NCBI RefSeq assembly: GCF_021789175.1
Contig: NZ_CP084560.1
Coordinates: 4,216,001-4,280,000, forward strand
Direction of reading: 5' to 3'
Length of the DNA stretch: 64,000 nucleotides
Origin: Arthrobacter sp. FW306-2-2C-D06B
Lineage (GTDB): Bacteria; Actinomycetota; Actinomycetes; Actinomycetales; Micrococcaceae
Of this stretch, positions 40,210 through 50,908 are shown piece by piece (within the stretch, counting starts at the first letter, position 1; each line of letters starts with the position of its first letter). The translations under genes and the position numbers were made by a program. Below the pieces are notes generated by a model that had not been told where the DNA came from, made no database searches, and was given only the letters and a program-made list of their open reading frames with translations.

Positions 40210-43200
40210 CTAGCGGAGCACGATGTCCACCGGGTTGGCTTCGGAACGCCATCCGCCGGGTACGCCCGGGCCGCCGATAACGGGAGCAGTGAGCACGCCG
40301 GAGCGGTTGGTTCGTTTGTCGCGCAGGATTTCGGTGACCGATCCTAGGTGCCGGGAGAGGTCGATGACGTTTTCGGGCGCAGCCAGCAACAACTGGAAGC
40401 CGAACTCGTGCAGGGCCTTGATTCCTGCGCCGGCGAATTCCTCCGATGCCAGGACGAACGCTTCGTCCATCATCACCGTTCCGTAGGTGGTGAAACCCTG
40501 CTCGGCGATGCCCAACTGATAGCTCAGGGCCGCAGCCATGATGAACGCCGTGAATCGCTGCCGCTCTCCACCGGACATAGAGCCGGTGTCCGCGTGCATG
40601 TACACCTCGGTCCTCTTGCCACCCCGAGGGCCGCGGACAGAACGGTGCTCCTTGCACTGGATGAAGAGATGCCCGCGGACATCCAGCACCTCGGCTCGCC
40701 ACCGCCGGTCCTCGGGGGTTTGCGAACCGAGTCGTTTGACCAGCGTTTCGAGCGACTTATAGCGGTTGGTGAGTTCGACGTCGTCGTCCGCCGCGGTCGG
40801 GGCACCGGCGCCCGCAACTGCGCCAGCGGCGCGGGACGGTCGCGTGTGGCGCGTCTTCAACGCGTTGTGGATGGCGTCCTTGAACTGCTTAGCGGTGGCC
40901 GGGAGCGTCTGTTTGATGTCGAGTTCCAGGAAGCTGCCCTCGTGGAAATTGACCTCGGACAGGATGCCGTTGAGGGGGAGGATACGGCTCGTGATGGCGC
41001 GGCGTTCCTCGTCGAGCAAGTGGAGCAAGGTGCTGAACGATTCGTGCGTGCGCTGGTTGAAGAACTGCCGGAATTCGGCTTCCTGCGCGGGCAACCCTTC
41101 GCTGACGATCTGGTGGTAGCGGGACTCGAACTCCCCTGCAGCACCGATCGAGGTGCCGTGGTCCGCGGAAATGGCAGTGCCCCATTCGCGTACGAATCCT
41201 TCGAACATGCGTGTCAGCCGCTCGGCCAACGCCTGCCCGCGCGATTCGGCAGCGTGCAGTTCCGCCAGGAGCTTGCTCCGGACTTCGGCAGCGAGGGTAT
41301 CGAGTTCGTGGAGCTCGCCCACCTCGCCGAATGCGCTGAAGTAGGGTTCGAGGGCAGTCGCGGTAGTGCCCGACGGCGGCGCCTCGTCAAGGCGGTTGCG
41401 CGCGGCATCCAGGAGGGCATCAGCCGTGGTCATCTGGTGGTCGAGCGTCTTGTACTCGCTCTGCAACACCGCCGCCGACCCTGTGGAGGACTGGTGCTTT
41501 TCGCGCACGGCCTCGATGTTTGCACGCAAAGGTTCCAGATCGGCCTGCGCAGCCAAGGCATCCTTGAGCCGCTGTTCGATCCTCGCGAGTTCCTCCAAGG
41601 CTACCGCTGCGGAGACCTGTTCCCAGCCACGTTCGTCGTCGGCGATGCGGCGCAATGCTTCAAGCTGGCGCGTCATGCCTTGGTGGGAATCCTCGCGGCT
41701 TTGGGCGAGTTCGGCGGCCTTCAACAGCTCGTTTTCGAGCTCGCCCACCTTCGCGGCCACGAGCTCCAGCTTGGAAGCATTGTCGAAACCGAGAACGTAG
41801 TCCTGGCGGCTCGTGAAGCGATCATCCTTCTCGACCGTGTGCCTGTTGCGCTTGACCACGCCGCCCAGGCTCAGTCCTTTGTCCAGCTTGGCGAGCTCGT
41901 CCGGGTCTTCGACGCACGGGTAGGCGAAATCGAGGGCGATCCGCTCGCGGATCCACTCACCGGCGTCGGCGTTCGCCCCCAGGGTGAGGATTTCCAGCTT
42001 CGTCAACAGGTCGCCGTCGGACACGTCCTCCACAGCCAAAGCGCCGCCTGCGAGCGGCTTGGAAACATCCACCGCCCGAAGGGCGCCACGGACAGTGTTG
42101 TCATTCAGGTAGCGCGTGACGGCGGCAAAATGCTCACCGGGAACCAGCAACGTCGTGGCGAGATTCCGCAAGGCGCGCTCGGCCGCGGGCCGCCACTGTT
42201 CCTCCCCCTCGGCGAGGTCGATCAGCTCGCCTCCAAAGGGCATGCGGTCCTCGGGAACGCCCGTGGCTGCCGCGATTGCGGCGCGGTTTTCAATGCTCGA
42301 CGGCGGCAGCAACGACTTGCGCGTCTTCAGCGAAACGAGCTCCTGCTGGGCTGCGGCGAGTTCGCGTTTCTTGGTGGCGTGGCCGTCGAAAGCTTCGAAG
42401 CGGAGTTCCCGCAGCGCCTCGGAATCGTCCTTGAGTTCGGCGGAGCGGCTCGCTGCCTGCTCGTGGGCCTGCTCCCACCCCTCAGCCGTCCACTCAAGGT
42501 TGAGTCCGGCGTCGGCCAATGCTTGGCGGGCCGCCTCCTCCACTTGCTGCCGGAGCTTGAGGCCGACCCGGGCATTTTCAAGCGACTGCTCGATCGCCGA
42601 AATCGCGTTACCGCCCTGGTTGTTGTAATCCGATTCGAGCTGGCGAAGCTCCTTGGCGAGCGCGTCCCGGACGCCTCGCTCAGCGCTGAGCTCCTTGGCT
42701 TTCGCCTGGGCAAGGTCCTTGAAGCGGGCCAAGGTCTTGGCATGGACCGTGACCGAGAGCTGCTGCTTGTAGGCGTCGAATTCCTCGCCGCTGAGCTCCC
42801 GGAGCCGGTTGGCCTCCAGCAGCGACTGGGCATACTCCTTGTTCATCCCGGGCACGGGTGCGAGCTGATCGCGCTGCTGGCGGACGTCCTCCAGCCGTTG
42901 CCTGATGGACATAAGGTTGCTGAATTCCTCGACGACGTCGTCGGCGGCAGTCAGTGTCGCGGGCGCGTCGAGCACCTGGTCCCGGAAGAATGTGTTGACG
43001 CTGCCGCCAAGCCCCTTACCGGCCTGGATCACACGCAAAAGCGGAAGCGCCTGGTCCGAGTTGATGCCAAGAAGCCGGCGGAAACGCTCCGCAAAAGCCT
43101 TGTGGACATCGAAGATCTGGGCGTCCGGGAAGATGGTCTCCAGCGCGCCCTTGGTGAAGCGCTTCTCCGCGATGCCCTCGATCGCTCCGAGATCCAGGGG

Positions 43201-43674
43201 CTTGTTGTCAATCACGTAGAACCGGCCGACGCTGGACTCCGTGCCGTTTTTAGGCAGGTCAAAGAGGGCCGAAATAGTGATCTTGGTGCCGGCCGCGTTG
43301 TCGAATGTCAGCGCGACGGCGGACCAGGTGGCACCGGGGCGCTGGAAGGCACTCGCCGAGCCGTCGCCCACGGCCTTGTCGCCCACTTTTCCACGCATGT
43401 ACGTAAACGTGGTCCTCTTGTCCTCCACTGCCCCGCCAGCCCGCTGCGCCGCAGCCTCGTTGGAGCGCGGACGGGCATCGAAGACGCGGAGCATGGCATC
43501 GAACAACGTCGACTTGCCGACGCCCGAATTGCCCGTAAGCAGCGTGCCGTTGCGGTCCACGTGCATCGTGTGGGCGCCATGGAACGTGCCCCAGTTGACC
43601 ACCTGGACCAAGGCAAGGCGCATCTGGCCCGGGTTGGTGAGTTCGCCGATCGGAAGCATGGTTGCAATGGTCAT
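40210..43674 (-). CDS. jetC: JetC/MksB-like SMC-type ATPase
   Basis: 1154 residues. Walker [10 protein letters not shown] (48-56), a long coiled-coil middle (Glu/Lys/Arg/Gln-rich stretches from about 280 to 900), and near the C-terminus the signature [21 protein letters not shown] with Walker [14 protein letters not shown]. This is an SMC/MukB-like DNA motor. Its ATG overlaps the jetB stop by 4 nt. In Wadjet, JetA, B and C form a loop-extruding condensin that recognises plasmids, and JetD cuts them. No JetD follows. Key ATPase residues are intact. Confidence 0.9.
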   Translation of the reverse strand: MTIATMLPIGELTNPGQMRLALVQVVNWGTFHGAHTMHVDRNGTLLTGNSGVGKSTLFDAMLRVFDARPRSNEAAAQRAGGAVEDKRTTFTYMRGKVGDKAVGDGSASAFQRPGATWSAVALTFDNAAGTKITISALFDLPKNGTESSVGRFYVIDNKPLDLGAIEGIAEKRFTKGALETIFPDAQIFDVHKAFAERFRRLLGINSDQALPLLRVIQAGKGLGGSVNTFFRDQVLDAPATLTAADDVVEEFSNLMSIRQRLEDVRQQRDQLAPVPGMNKEYAQSLLEANRLRELSGEEFDAYKQQLSVTVHAKTLARFKDLAQAKAKELSAERGVRDALAKELRQLESDYNNQGGNAISAIEQSLENARVGLKLRQQVEEAARQALADAGLNLEWTAEGWEQAHEQAASRSAELKDDSEALRELRFEAFDGHATKKRELAAAQQELVSLKTRKSLLPPSSIENRAAIAAATGVPEDRMPFGGELIDLAEGEEQWRPAAERALRNLATTLLVPGEHFAAVTRYLNDNTVRGALRAVDVSKPLAGGALAVEDVSDGDLLTKLEILTLGANADAGEWIRERIALDFAYPCVEDPDELAKLDKGLSLGGVVKRNRHTVEKDDRFTSRQDYVLGFDNASKLELVAAKVGELENELLKAAELAQSREDSHQGMTRQLEALRRIADDERGWEQVSAAVALEELARIEQRLKDALAAQADLEPLRANIEAVREKHQSSTGSAAVLQSEYKTLDHQMTTADALLDAARNRLDEAPPSGTTATALEPYFSAFGEVGELHELDTLAAEVRSKLLAELHAAESRGQALAERLTRMFEGFVREWGTAISADHGTSIGAAGEFESRYHQIVSEGLPAQEAEFRQFFNQRTHESFSTLLHLLDEERRAITSRILPLNGILSEVNFHEGSFLELDIKQTLPATAKQFKDAIHNALKTRHTRPSRAAGAVAGAGAPTAADDDVELTNRYKSLETLVKRLGSQTPEDRRWRAEVLDVRGHLFIQCKEHRSVRGPRGGKRTEVYMHADTGSMSGGERQRFTAFIMAAALSYQLGIAEQGFTTYGTVMMDEAFVLASEEFAGAGIKALHEFGFQLLLAAPENVIDLSRHLGSVTEILRDKRTNRSGVLTAPVIGGPGVPGGWRSEANPVDIVLR

Positions 43675-44726
43675 TTGGCTGCCTCACTCTCGAACGAAAC
43701 CCCATTGGAGCTGTGGTCACCTGTCGCGACGCCACCGGACACATGCTCTGCATGCTCGCTCGTTCCTCGCTTAGACGCATGCTGCCGCATGTCCCCGTCG
43801 TCGCCGCTGCGGTCGGTCACCGGATCCTCGCCGTCCTCGACGTCGGAGTCAGCGTCGCCGTTGGAGTTGGAGTCATCGCCGTCGTCGTCCGCGTCTGGTA
43901 GTTCGATGAGGGGTTCGGTGCCTGATTCGTCGGCTGCTACTGCGATCAGTGCTTCGATTTGGGCTGGGATGTCGCCGATGTTTTCGAAGGGGAGGGCTAG
44001 GGGGAGCGCCCGGGAGATCGCGAAGGTGTCTTCGATGCCCGTGGCCAGGAGGAGTTGGCGGGCCAGGAGTTTGGTGATTGCGCGATTCACGACGTCGGTA
44101 TCGCGGAGGGCGTCTTGTTGGCCGGACGGCTGGTAGTGCGCCACGAGTTCAGCAATTTCTTCGCGAGTGATCACCGGGTCGGTCTGGGCCGTGACGTGGC
44201 GGTCGAGGAGGAGCCTCAGGCGCAGAAGCACGATGGTTTCCACCCGGCTCAACGCGCGTTGCTGGCGAAGGATGCTCGAGCGGGCGCTTCCTCCGATGGC
44301 TTCGGGATCGACGGGTCGGAGCACCGCGATCTTGCGTTCGTGGTCCAGTTGCAGGTTCAGGAAGAGCTCGGAAAGCCGGCTGCGGAGAATCACTTGGTTG
44401 TCCAGGAGGGTCGTCCAGAGCTTTTCGTCGCGGCCGCCGTCGACATAAGGGCCCTTGAGCAGCCGCACGAGGGCCTGGCGGACCTTCATGGGCAAGACGC
44501 CGGTGTCGGCCGGGAACAGCGCCGCGCCGTCGACGAACGTGTCGCGGGGCGTGACCCGGAACGGATCCTGATGGACATGTCCATTCTCCGCCGCCGATGA
44601 CGCCGCAGGTTCCGCGGTCCCGGAATGCGCATGTCCATCCTGCGAAGCCTCCGACTGGACATGCTGCGTTATGTCCACTCCTTGCTCCGAAGAGGGGGCA
44701 TGCTCGGTGAGGTGGGCGTCAGTCAT
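43671..44726 (-). CDS. jetB: JetB/MksE-like (DUF4194) protein
   Basis: 351 residues. The central DUF4194 core, from about residue 60 to 260, has [30 protein letters not shown] and a [17 protein letters not shown] segment. The N-terminal 55 residues and last 85 are low complexity, Asp/Ser-rich with repeated histidines (QHVQSE, GHAHSG, NGHVHQD). It is the kleisin-adaptor type partner of JetC. It overlaps jetA by 8 nt. The tails are longer than expected for the family. Confidence 0.87.
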   Translation of the reverse strand: MTDAHLTEHAPSSEQGVDITQHVQSEASQDGHAHSGTAEPAASSAAENGHVHQDPFRVTPRDTFVDGAALFPADTGVLPMKVRQALVRLLKGPYVDGGRDEKLWTTLLDNQVILRSRLSELFLNLQLDHERKIAVLRPVDPEAIGGSARSSILRQQRALSRVETIVLLRLRLLLDRHVTAQTDPVITREEIAELVAHYQPSGQQDALRDTDVVNRAITKLLARQLLLATGIEDTFAISRALPLALPFENIGDIPAQIEALIAVAADESGTEPLIELPDADDDGDDSNSNGDADSDVEDGEDPVTDRSGDDGDMRQHASKRGTSEHAEHVSGGVATGDHSSNGVSFESEAAK

Positions 44727-46176
44727 CGGAATCCTTAGTCAGCGTCACGAGCGGCAGGTACGCGGTGCGTGTGCTGCCATCGATTTGTTCGAAGTCGATG
44801 TTTTCCCAGGCTGCCCGGTCGAACGCCGCACCGCCGTGCAGCGCTTCGGACAGGAGGGCCCGGACAGTGTTGATGTGCCGTTCTTCCTCAGGGAGGTTCG
44901 CCCAGGCCCCCGCCAATGTGGAGGCGCCCGCCATTGCCGAGCGGACGACGTCGGGCCTTGCCTTCGCGGAGCGCAGCGAACGCACGCGGTCCGAATCGCT
45001 GAAGGCGATGGGGTCGGCGAGCTTTGGAGGCGCGGCAAACTCATCGGGGTCGAAGAGCTTGACCATGGCGAGTGATTCGAATCCCGCATTGAACAACACC
45101 GGTCCGCGGACCAGGCCGGAACGGTCGCGTTCGTAGGGCATGGAGCGGATAGCCTGTTCGGCTTCTCGCAGGACCTGCCGCAGCCGGACGGACTGGCGGA
45201 TGTCGTCGCTCTGGATGTAGTTGTTCAGGCTTTCGGACAGCCGGCCGTAGATGCGCTGGATCTGGCTGTGCTGGGTACGCAGTTCCGCCACGAGGTTCTT
45301 GAGGGTTTCCCGGTCCTCATGGCTGAGGTCGTCCGCGAATTGGCGGCTCAGCACGTCACCGATCGCTGAACGGAAGCGCAACTGTTGCTGCGGGTCCTCA
45401 AGGAACGCCGTGAAGGAACGGAACGTGCGGCCTTCGGGGCTCTGCCGCAAGCGTTTGTCCGCCTCCAGGACCTGCGCCATGGTGGCACCCTTGCTGAGCG
45501 ATTCTTCGATGATCTGGTTGCGGAGCTCGCCTACCAGTTCTTCGATGCGGTCACGCATCTTCTTGTAGTCGGCAGGCAGGCTCGCCGCAAGGTCCAGGAT
45601 GTTGCCCGCTGCTTCGACGGCTTCCTCATCGTCCAAGAGACCGTCGAAGTCGCCGGAACTTATGTCCTCGATCAGCTGCTGGCGCTCCTGGATCTCCTCC
45701 TCGAGGGATTCCAGACGGGCGCTTTGATCGGGGTTCGTCTCGTTGGCGAGCTTTTCGACGTCGCCCAACAGCGTTCCGAGCCGGGAACCGTTGAGGGTGG
45801 AGCGTTCGCTGGAGAGGCTATCGAGGAAAGCCAGGACGCGCGCGGCGGCCTCTGTGATTTCGTAGACGATCTGGCCGGACTGGCTGCGTCGGGTCAGGAA
45901 CTGCTTGCGGGTCCATTCGTCGGCAAAGGCCTTGCCACTCCCCTGCCCGCCCAGCCCGGGATCCTGCCTACGGAGCTGCTCAAGGAAAGCGTCGACGTCG
46001 GCATGGAACTCTTCGAGCGGAAGCTGCGGCCTTGTCCGGGTGAAGGATGCCTGGAGCACCGCGATGACCCAAGGAGCCGAGCGTGTGAGGGCCCACGCGG
46101 GCCCTTTGGTCAGGACTTCGAGGTCTCTGAGCCGAGCACTGATGGCATCGGCTGAGGACATTGCTGAACGGGACAC
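44719..46176 (-). CDS. jetA: JetA/MksF-like (DUF3375) protein
   Basis: 485 residues of DUF3375. [12 protein letters not shown] near residue 34, then mostly helical sequence with coiled-coil-like regions ([21 protein letters not shown]). It is the kleisin-like subunit of the JetABC/MksBEF complex. First gene of the operon, with promoters at 46177-46421 shared with a divergent membrane-protein gene. Start could also be at 46161. Confidence 0.87.
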   Translation of the reverse strand: MSRSAMSSADAISARLRDLEVLTKGPAWALTRSAPWVIAVLQASFTRTRPQLPLEEFHADVDAFLEQLRRQDPGLGGQGSGKAFADEWTRKQFLTRRSQSGQIVYEITEAAARVLAFLDSLSSERSTLNGSRLGTLLGDVEKLANETNPDQSARLESLEEEIQERQQLIEDISSGDFDGLLDDEEAVEAAGNILDLAASLPADYKKMRDRIEELVGELRNQIIEESLSKGATMAQVLEADKRLRQSPEGRTFRSFTAFLEDPQQQLRFRSAIGDVLSRQFADDLSHEDRETLKNLVAELRTQHSQIQRIYGRLSESLNNYIQSDDIRQSVRLRQVLREAEQAIRSMPYERDRSGLVRGPVLFNAGFESLAMVKLFDPDEFAAPPKLADPIAFSDSDRVRSLRSAKARPDVVRSAMAGASTLAGAWANLPEEERHINTVRALLSEALHGGAAFDRAAWENIDFEQIDGSTRTAYLPLVTLTKDSDD

Positions 46177-46421
46177 TTACTCTCCTTCAGCTGCCGCGAA
46201 ACCTTCTGGCAGCGGAAATCCCGAAAACTGCCCCGTACAAGGTTAACGCAGGGTGCGCCGCAACCCTTCCGTGATCTACCTGCCGGTATGGTTTCGATCG
46301 CGTATCAACGGCCTCGGCGCCGGTGTCGTTGCTGGCCGAATCGCCGATGCCGCCCTTAGTGTCGACACCAACGACGTCGACGCTCCGACGTCGGCTTTGG
46401 CAGCGTTGCGGAGGGGACCCA

Positions 46422-46724
46422 ATGCAGTTCGACTTGACGACGTTAGACAGCAGCACCTATGTCTTCGCGGGAACACTAATCCTTGGCCTGGTTCTGGCAG
46501 CCTTCATCGCGGTAGCGGCCATGGCCGCCCTTGCGTTGCTCGGAGCCGGGAGCCTCGCCTGGTACACCGTGAAGAACGTGCTGGGCGGGCTGGTACACGG
46601 CATCAATTTTGCGTGGGACCAACTGGTCCACCAGGCCGGAAAAGTGGAACTGCCGGTGGAATTCCCGGCGCAAACCGCCCCTAGCACAGGTACCTACCCG
46701 CGGGTAGCATTGAGGGACAGCTGA
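46422..46724 (+). CDS. Small membrane protein, unknown
   Basis: 100 residues. One long hydrophobic segment (residues 11-42: VFAGTLILGLVLAAFIAVAA followed by MAALALLGAGSL), probably one or two helices, then a polar C-terminus. ATG 46422 has a strong GGAGGGG RBS. No family recognised. Divergent from jetA. Confidence 0.7.
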   Translation: MQFDLTTLDSSTYVFAGTLILGLVLAAFIAVAAMAALALLGAGSLAWYTVKNVLGGLVHGINFAWDQLVHQAGKVELPVEFPAQTAPSTGTYPRVALRDS

Positions 46725-46788
46725 AGGGTCCCCCACCCGAGGCGGATCCTGGGCTCGAACCGGCACAACCGGCAAGAGGAGTCCTCCC

Positions 46789-48741
46789 ATGACCTCCGCC
46801 ACTGATAACAAGAGCAACGGCGTCACGGCCGCAGAAGCCCGCGCCGTCGCCGAGGCCGCCCGCGACACCGAATGGAACCGTCCGAGTTTCGCCAAGGGAC
46901 TGTATCTGGGAGACTTCGATCTCGGGCTGATCCATCCCTGGCCCCAGCCGAGAGCCGAAGACGTCGAGCGCGGCGAAGAGTTCATGGCGAAGCTGGCGGA
47001 GTTCTGCGGCACCATGAACGGCCGAACCATCGAACGCGATGCAAAGATCCCGGACGAATACCTCGCCGGCCTCACCGAACTAGGCGTGTTCGGCATGAAG
47101 ATTCCGCGCGAGTACGGCGGTTTGGGCCTGTCGCTGGTCTATTACGGCAGGGCGCTGGCACTGCTGGGGTCAGTCCACCCGAGCCTTGGCGCGCTGCTGT
47201 CGGCCCACCAGTCCATCGGCGTCCCGGAACCGGTCAAAGTCTTCGGCACTCCGGAACAAAAGCAGGAGTACTTGCCGCGTTGCGCGGCCGGTGCCATCAC
47301 CGCCTTCCTGTTGACAGAGCCCGACGTCGGCAGCGACCCTGCGCGGATGGGCTCCACCGCAGTGCCAAGCGACGACGGCGAGTCTTACCTTTTGGACGGC
47401 GTGAAACTTTGGACCACCAACGGCGTGATCGCCGAATTGGTAGTGGTCATGGCGGTGGTGCCTGCGCGCACCAACCCGGATGGAACGGTAGAAAAGGGCG
47501 GAATCACGGCGTTCGTCGTGGAAATGGACTCTCCCGGCATCACGGTGGAGAACCGCAACGCCTTCATGGGTCTGCGCGGCATCGAGAACGGCGTGACCCG
47601 GTTCCACCAAGTCCGCGTACCGGCGGCCAGCCGGCTGGGCCGCGAAGGCCAGGGACTCAAGATCGCGCTCACCACTCTTAACACCGGCCGACTCTCCATA
47701 CCCGGGCTGTGCGTGGCGGCAGGCAAGTGGTCGTTGAAGATCGCACGCGAATGGTCCAACGCCCGCACCCAGTGGGGCCGGCCGGTCGGAAAACATGAGG
47801 CAGTCGGCAAGAAGATCGCCTTCATCGCCGCCACCACTTTTGCCCTCGAAGCTGTTTTTGAACTCTCTGCCGAGATGGCCGATGCCGGCCAGAAAGATGT
47901 GAGGATCGAAGCCGCGCTGGCCAAGCTTTGGTCCACTGAACTCAGCTACACGGTAGCTGATGAGTTAGTCCAGATCCGAGGTGGCCGTGGCTTTGAGACG
48001 GCGGATTCATTGGAAGCCCGCGGAGAGCGCGCGGTGGCCGCCGAGCAATTGCTGAGGGACATGCGCATCAACCGGATCTTCGAAGGCTCGTCGGAGATCA
48101 TGCGCCTGCTCATCGCCCGCGAAGCCGTCGATGCCCACCTTTCGGCGGCGGGCGAGCTCGCCTCCGCGGACGCAACCCTGCAGGAGAAGGCGCGTGCCGC
48201 CGTCGGCGCCTCTGGTTTCTACGCCAAATGGCTACCCAAGCTTGTGGCCGGAGCCGGCATGGACCCCCGGTCCTACAGTGAGTTCGGGCGCCTCGCTAAG
48301 CAGCTGAGGTATGTGGAGCGGGCTTCACGCCGACTCGCCCGCCAGACGTTCTACGGCATGGGCCGCTGGCAGGCGAGGCTTGAATACAAACAAGCGTTCC
48401 TCGGCAGGATCGTCGACATCGGGGCCGAGTTGTTTGCCATGGCGGCGTGCTGCTCAAGGGCAGAGATGCTGCTGCAGACCGCACCTGAGCAAGGCGCGGG
48501 TGCGTATGAGCTTGCCGAGGCCTACTGCGAGCAGGCCCGGATTCGCGTGGACGGATACTTCGATCAGCTGTGGCGGAACACCGACGACGTCGATCACGAG
48601 TTGTCATCGAACGTCCTCGCGGGCGACTACGCCTGGCTTGAGGCCGGAATCCTGGACCAATCCGAAGGAACGGGTCCCTGGATTGCCGACGCCACCCCAG
48701 GTGCGTCGTCGAAGGAGAGCCTGCACCGGAAGTACCGCTAG
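46789..48741 (+). CDS. Acyl-CoA dehydrogenase family protein
   Basis: 650 residues, of the long (VLCAD/ACAD9-like) type. ACAD core with LTEPDVGSDPARMGSTA (FAD/substrate-binding), KLWTTNG, GITAFVVEMDSPGI, and GRGFETADSLEARGERAVAAEQLLRDMRINRIFEGSSEIMR. A C-terminal extension of about 200 residues makes extra helices. It oxidises acyl-CoA with electrons to ETF. It follows the small membrane-protein gene but has its own RBS and spacing. Partial overlap with ychJ at the 3' end. Confidence 0.92.
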   Translation: MTSATDNKSNGVTAAEARAVAEAARDTEWNRPSFAKGLYLGDFDLGLIHPWPQPRAEDVERGEEFMAKLAEFCGTMNGRTIERDAKIPDEYLAGLTELGVFGMKIPREYGGLGLSLVYYGRALALLGSVHPSLGALLSAHQSIGVPEPVKVFGTPEQKQEYLPRCAAGAITAFLLTEPDVGSDPARMGSTAVPSDDGESYLLDGVKLWTTNGVIAELVVVMAVVPARTNPDGTVEKGGITAFVVEMDSPGITVENRNAFMGLRGIENGVTRFHQVRVPAASRLGREGQGLKIALTTLNTGRLSIPGLCVAAGKWSLKIAREWSNARTQWGRPVGKHEAVGKKIAFIAATTFALEAVFELSAEMADAGQKDVRIEAALAKLWSTELSYTVADELVQIRGGRGFETADSLEARGERAVAAEQLLRDMRINRIFEGSSEIMRLLIAREAVDAHLSAAGELASADATLQEKARAAVGASGFYAKWLPKLVAGAGMDPRSYSEFGRLAKQLRYVERASRRLARQTFYGMGRWQARLEYKQAFLGRIVDIGAELFAMAACCSRAEMLLQTAPEQGAGAYELAEAYCEQARIRVDGYFDQLWRNTDDVDHELSSNVLAGDYAWLEAGILDQSEGTGPWIADATPGASSKESLHRKYR

Positions 48742-49142
48742 CCGACATCGCCGTCGAGGTAGTACCAGCGCCGGTCGATCCGCACGAAGCGACTGTTTTC
48801 GCGCTGGACTCCGCGTTCGCCGTCGGAACGGTAGTGTGCCGCGAACTCGACCGTCCCTTCGGCGTCCAAGGGGCCGCCTCGGAGAGTAGCCACGATGTCC
48901 AGCCGGCGCCATTCGATGTCCGGGTCCAGCTCCAGCGCGGCAGGCCTGGTATCCGGGTGCCACGTTCGCAGAAGGTAATCGGTGTCACGGACCACAAAGG
49001 CCGAGTAACGCGAACGCATGAGCTGCTCTGCCGTGGGCGCGTCGGTGTCTCCGCGGTGGAAGCGTCCACAGCAGTCGGTGTACTGCTCTCCTGACAAACA
49101 AGGGCAAGCGCCTAGTCGGAGGCGGGCCGGATCGAGTGGCAT
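48738..49142 (-). CDS. YchJ-family protein (UPF0225)
   Basis: 134 residues. The cysteine-rich start CPCLSGEQYTDCC is the SEC-C-like zinc motif, followed by RSRYSAFVVRDTDYLLRTWHP and the C-terminal RWYYLDGDVG of YchJ. Function unknown; metal binding likely. Convergent and overlapping by 4 nt with the acyl-CoA dehydrogenase gene. Confidence 0.93.
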   Translation of the reverse strand: MPLDPARLRLGACPCLSGEQYTDCCGRFHRGDTDAPTAEQLMRSRYSAFVVRDTDYLLRTWHPDTRPAALELDPDIEWRRLDIVATLRGGPLDAEGTVEFAAHYRSDGERGVQRENSRFVRIDRRWYYLDGDVG

Positions 49143-49334
49143 TGAAGCCCTATCTGGAAGAGAAGGTGAGAGCTAGGCAACAAATTCTGTCACAGCAGAT
49201 AACAGCTTCGAAACAACCTCGGCGAGGCGGAGTTTGGCGGATGATTCATTAACATTTCGCCCTTAGGCTAGATGACATGCCCGCAGACCAACGGTTGCGG
49301 CGTTCACCCCACAACTCTGGCTCGAGGAGGCTAC

Positions 49335-50081
49335 GTGGAGGATCCAACAACACTTGGCCTCAATCTGACTTTTTTTGGAACGCTCGGGTTGGCTTTGCTG
49401 ATGTTCCTTGGTTTGGCCTTCCTGATGGTTGTCACCTTGGTGCTGGCCGGCGTCGCGAAGCTGGTTTGGATCATCCTGCTCGCGATGGTGGGGATCTTCC
49501 CGAAACGCGAGGTCCTGCCGGTGGTGCACTTGCCCGCGCGGCCTCGGCGCGCCCCCGCCCCGTCGTCGGATTCCGAGGAATCGACGACGGTGGAAGACGC
49601 TTTGTTGGGCGCGGAGCCATCCGTTGCCCGGAAACCGCGTCCTGGAATCGTTCGGACCGTCAGGTTGCTGGGGTCGGCGTCGTTGGCTGCTGTGCGGAAC
49701 TTCCCGTGGAAGTCGCTCGTGGACCCTCGGGCCTGGCCTAAGCCCGCCCAGGTCAAGGCCGGAATCGCAGCCACAGCCACCGCCGTAGCCACAACACAGG
49801 CCAAGGAACATCCCTTTGTGGTTGCGGTGAAGCAGGATCCTCCGGTCCTGAACAGCCAGTGGGCTGCCGCGGTCGCCGAGGCTGATGCCAGGGCCGCAGC
49901 ACGCGAGGCTGAGCGGGCGCAAGAAGCGCCAGCTTCTGTCCAGGAATCCGACGAAGGGAACGCCGCGGAGTCGCCCAGGACTGCCGCGCCTGCCCGTGAA
50001 CACCGGGGAGACCCCCATGGCGGCAAGGCTGTCTCTTCCGGCCGCGTGACTGCCTCTTCCGGGGCCCGGCCCCGGGCATAG
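49335..50081 (+). CDS. Membrane protein, unknown, with Ala-rich C-terminus
   Basis: 248 residues. GTG 49335 follows GAGGAGG and starts a protein with two hydrophobic helices (LTFFGTLGLALLMFLGLAFL and VVTLVLAGVAKLVWIILLAMV) and a long polar, Ala/Glu/Pro-rich C-terminal half. No family recognised. Confidence 0.6.
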   Translation: MEDPTTLGLNLTFFGTLGLALLMFLGLAFLMVVTLVLAGVAKLVWIILLAMVGIFPKREVLPVVHLPARPRRAPAPSSDSEESTTVEDALLGAEPSVARKPRPGIVRTVRLLGSASLAAVRNFPWKSLVDPRAWPKPAQVKAGIAATATAVATTQAKEHPFVVAVKQDPPVLNSQWAAAVAEADARAAAREAERAQEAPASVQESDEGNAAESPRTAAPAREHRGDPHGGKAVSSGRVTASSGARPRA

Positions 50082-50092
50082 CGTCCGCAGCG

Positions 50093-50158
50093 CCCAACTG
50101 ACTCGCATTTGTTGTCGTTTTGACGCCCGATAACGACATCTACTGCGAGCTAGTTGGG
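50093..50158. repeat. 66-bp dispersed palindrome, copy 2
   Basis: Left arm CCCAACTGACTCGCATTTG and right arm GCGAGCTAGTTGGG, 66 bp overall, same length and layout as copies 1 and 3. Between two convergent genes. Confidence 0.85.
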
Positions 50159-50171
50159 GCCGCGCCGAAGC

Positions 50172-50663
50172 TCAGGCGGCCAGTTGCCTGAACCCTGCCC
50201 CGTGGTAGATAAGGGGTTCAGCGTCGTGGTTGATCTCCACGGACTTCACTTCGAGGACGACGATCGCGTGGTCGCCCGCGGGCGTTTCGGAGACCACTTC
50301 GCACTCAAGCACGAGCGCCGCGCCGTCGATCAACACCGCACCTGCGTCGCTCGTTGAGGTCGCAAGGCCAGCGAATCGGTCCTGCGTCCGCGAGGAGAGC
50401 TGCAGGCACACGGCCTCCTGGCCCTGGGCCAAGATGGAAACACCCAGGCGAGGGGCGCGCCGGAGCTTGGGCCAAGTGGTGGAGGAGTTCTGCACCGCAA
50501 ACATGACCAGCGGTGGTTCGAGCGAGACTCCCACTGTGAAGCTCGATGCCACCAGGGCCTCCGGTACGAAGCCGACCATGGCACTGAAGGCCGCCACGCC
50601 TGAGGGAAATTGCGCGAACGCCTGCTTGATCGAAGCGGCTCCATCCACCGTTACCTGGGTCAT
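50172..50663 (-). CDS. Flavin reductase family protein
   Basis: 163 residues. FPSGVAAFSAMVGFVPEALVASSFTVGVSLEPPLVMFAVQNSSTTWPKLR is the flavin-reductase (HpaC/DIM6-NTAB) core. It would supply reduced FMN to a monooxygenase; it is far (45 kb) from the LLM operon, but could serve it or others. Divergent from the aldo/keto reductase. Confidence 0.9.
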   Translation of the reverse strand: MTQVTVDGAASIKQAFAQFPSGVAAFSAMVGFVPEALVASSFTVGVSLEPPLVMFAVQNSSTTWPKLRRAPRLGVSILAQGQEAVCLQLSSRTQDRFAGLATSTSDAGAVLIDGAALVLECEVVSETPAGDHAIVVLEVKSVEINHDAEPLIYHGAGFRQLAA

Positions 50664-50908
50664 GGCGGGTTCCTTTCTCTGTAGTTTCGTGCCTGCCTTT
50701 CTACTAATTCACTGGATGCCGATAACGGCAATATTTGTGTATTCGCGTGTCGATTCAAGTCAATTCTTAATTCGTCATGCGTTGTTTTCATTACCCCGCA
50801 ATACGAAAAGCGAAGAATTTGTACGTTTTTCGAGTGCCGCGGCCACGACATGTGTAGCGTCGTGTCAATCCATTGCACAGCCTTGATTCTTCACGGAGGA
50901 AGCCGGAG

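Noticed and set aside
40348..44136. 1262-residue plus-strand open frame
   Set aside because: Antisense to jetC and jetB, whose motifs are intact; no domain seen.
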